Assembly (NCBI RefSeq): GCF_025460835.1
Contig: NZ_JAMXAY010000037.1
Location: 1-34,362 of the forward strand
Direction: 5' to 3'
Source: Parapedobacter soli
GTDB taxonomy: Bacteria > Bacteroidota > Bacteroidia > Sphingobacteriales > Sphingobacteriaceae
DNA length: 34,362 nt
Shown: positions 33,715 to 34,362 of the stretch, one piece after another
Numbering within the stretch: position 1 is the stretch's first letter
Layout of the letters: each line of letters opens with the position of its first letter
Program-made: the position numbers and the translations under genes
Notes under the pieces: model-generated
What the model saw: the letters and a program-made list of their open reading frames with translations, nothing else
Told to the model about the DNA's origin: nothing
Database searches by the model: none

Positions 33715-34066
33715 AGCCCCAATCCCTACAATCACTTTTAAAGAACGTAAAAAGAGGCCCTGTGTAGGTCCACCGAAAAATAACGCAGTCGTAGGAAGCG
33801 CGTAGGAGGGAGGTACATTAAAAAGGCCTACCCCCAAAAGCACGGCCATAAAAAAGCCCACTTCCTTGGTTGCTACCGACCCCAATGCTGATAGAAAAAC
33901 CCGCTTTTAGATCAGGTTGGAGAAGGTGTCCATTTTCGGCAATAATTCGCAATGCTAAAAGTAGGCGCTTTTTCTTATACCTGCAAATAAAATAGCGGAA
34001 AAACTCAGCATTGGTGCGTCGGTTCTAGGAATAAATTTTTCTTAAACCGTTAAAAGCCAATGCACA

Positions 34067-34362
34067 ATGAAGAGAACTTTACGCTTAGGGGATGGCTATG
34101 CCCTAGCCAAACATAAGCCGAAATGCCTAAAAATACGATACATCAGCCTCCTGGCTGTATCAATGAGCATGTGTTTGTATGCCGTGAAGCAGGTCTCCGC
34201 CCAACAGGCGGAGCCTGCGGCTACGGCAGTTGCAGACGTTATCGGCTCCAATGCCAAATCTCAATACGGCATGCTTGGTGTGCACGAAGTACGTGGAAAG
34301 CTATACCTCGAAATCCCAGATTCGCTCCTTGGCCGCGATATCCTTGCGGTAAACCGTATTGC
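34067..34362 (+). CDS. N-terminus of a zinc-dependent metalloprotease (DUF5117/DUF5118 type), truncated by the window edge
   Basis: Ninety-eight codons are visible. A basic N-terminus and a hydrophobic helix (~24-48, YISLLAVSMSMCLYAV, ending QVSAQ) form an unusually long signal peptide. The mature segment KSQYGMLGVHEVRGKLYLEI and PDSLLGRDILAVNRI is the conserved opening of the large (~800-aa) secreted zinc metalloproteases with DUF5117, DUF5118 and DUF4953 domains in Bacteroidota. There the phrase is 'GMF.VHK..D.YY.EIPDSLLGR.ILVVNRIS'. The catalytic HExxH region lies beyond the window. No promoter is clear in the bases just upstream. Confidence 0.8.
   Translation, partial: MKRTLRLGDGYALAKHKPKCLKIRYISLLAVSMSMCLYAVKQVSAQQAEPAATAVADVIGSNAKSQYGMLGVHEVRGKLYLEIPDSLLGRDILAVNRI

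Larger units (their letters stand above)
33305..34066. other. Intergenic segment: promoters and structured RNA candidates, no supported gene
   Basis: The ~790-base gap holds two plus-strand -7 elements (33315-33322, 33443-33450), a small stem (33344-33349 with 33359-33364), a nested-stem RNA candidate (33457-33560), and a branched fold (33656-33714). From 33715 to 34066 I see nothing I can support. A 46-codon plus ORF (33628-33768) and a 60-codon minus ORF (33703-33885) have no recognisable features. Confidence 0.5.

Noticed and set aside
33628-33768. 46-codon plus-strand ORF across the branched fold
   Set aside because: No recognisable motif and it spans a strong secondary structure; conservation would be needed to accept it.
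33703-33885. 60-codon minus-strand hydrophobic ORF
   Set aside because: No promoter and no domain; composition is consistent with a random open frame.

Overview
The window looks like a chromosomal segment of a Bacteroidota bacterium, most likely of the Sphingobacteriaceae (a Parapedobacter- or Olivibacter-like organism; this is inference). The basis is as follows. Several promoters read TAnnTTTG with an upstream TTG about 19-20 bases away, which is the Bacteroidota sigma-factor signature. Shine-Dalgarno sequences are mostly absent. There is a type IX secretion (T9SS) cargo with a type B C-terminal signal beside a PorP/SprF-like partner, and there are several LytS/LytTR systems with 7TM or TPR sensors.

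Layout. 0.2-1.35 kb (minus): a small outer-membrane barrel and a lipoprotein. 1.6-6.0 kb (plus): a histidine kinase, a LytTR response regulator and a second, TPR-type kinase. 6.07-9.4 kb (plus): mfd, for which the promoter supports a GTG start. 9.4-11.5 kb (minus): an M49 peptidase. 11.6-14.05 kb (plus): an EamA transporter, a probable glycosyltransferase remnant and a trans-sulfuration PLP enzyme. 14.05-18.24 kb (minus): a three-gene surface cluster (beta-helix protein, repeat/Ig protein with T9SS type B signal, PorP/SprF-like protein). It is divergent from a 7TM kinase/LytTR pair at 18.4-21.2 kb, with 15-bp-period repeats in the shared control region. 21.4-23.6 kb: a PiT phosphate transporter preceded by two pairs of Pho-box-like hexamers. 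23.6-26.65 kb: a fragment of a Na+/Ca2+ antiporter beside an intact P-type Ca2+ ATPase. 26.7-27.4 kb (minus): a lipoprotein beta-carbonic anhydrase.

From about 27.4 to 34.0 kb the DNA is visibly AT-richer and reads like an accessory island full of gene debris. It holds a short FtsK-like fragment, an AlbA_2/RecG-like regulator with its middle deleted, and a hicAB toxin-antitoxin operon whose 59-codon hicA and a coupled 56-codon third gene are easy to miss. It also holds an Rpn-family nuclease gene broken by a stop, a frameshift and a hairpin-bearing insertion, whose C-terminal part survives as a separate ORF with a strong Shine-Dalgarno sequence. Further on are strong terminators, an IS3 transposase remnant and an unusual two-HTH plus NTF2-like fusion protein. 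The island ends with a segment at 33.3-33.7 kb that looks like a promoter-driven structured RNA followed by a second branched fold. A DUF5117/5118-type zinc metalloprotease gene runs off the right edge.

The main candidates for something undescribed are the structured RNA near 33.46-33.56 kb, the three-gene hicAB operon with its candidate operator, the Rpn C-terminal ORF with the element inserted upstream of it, and the HTH-HTH-NTF2 gene with a palindrome at its start.
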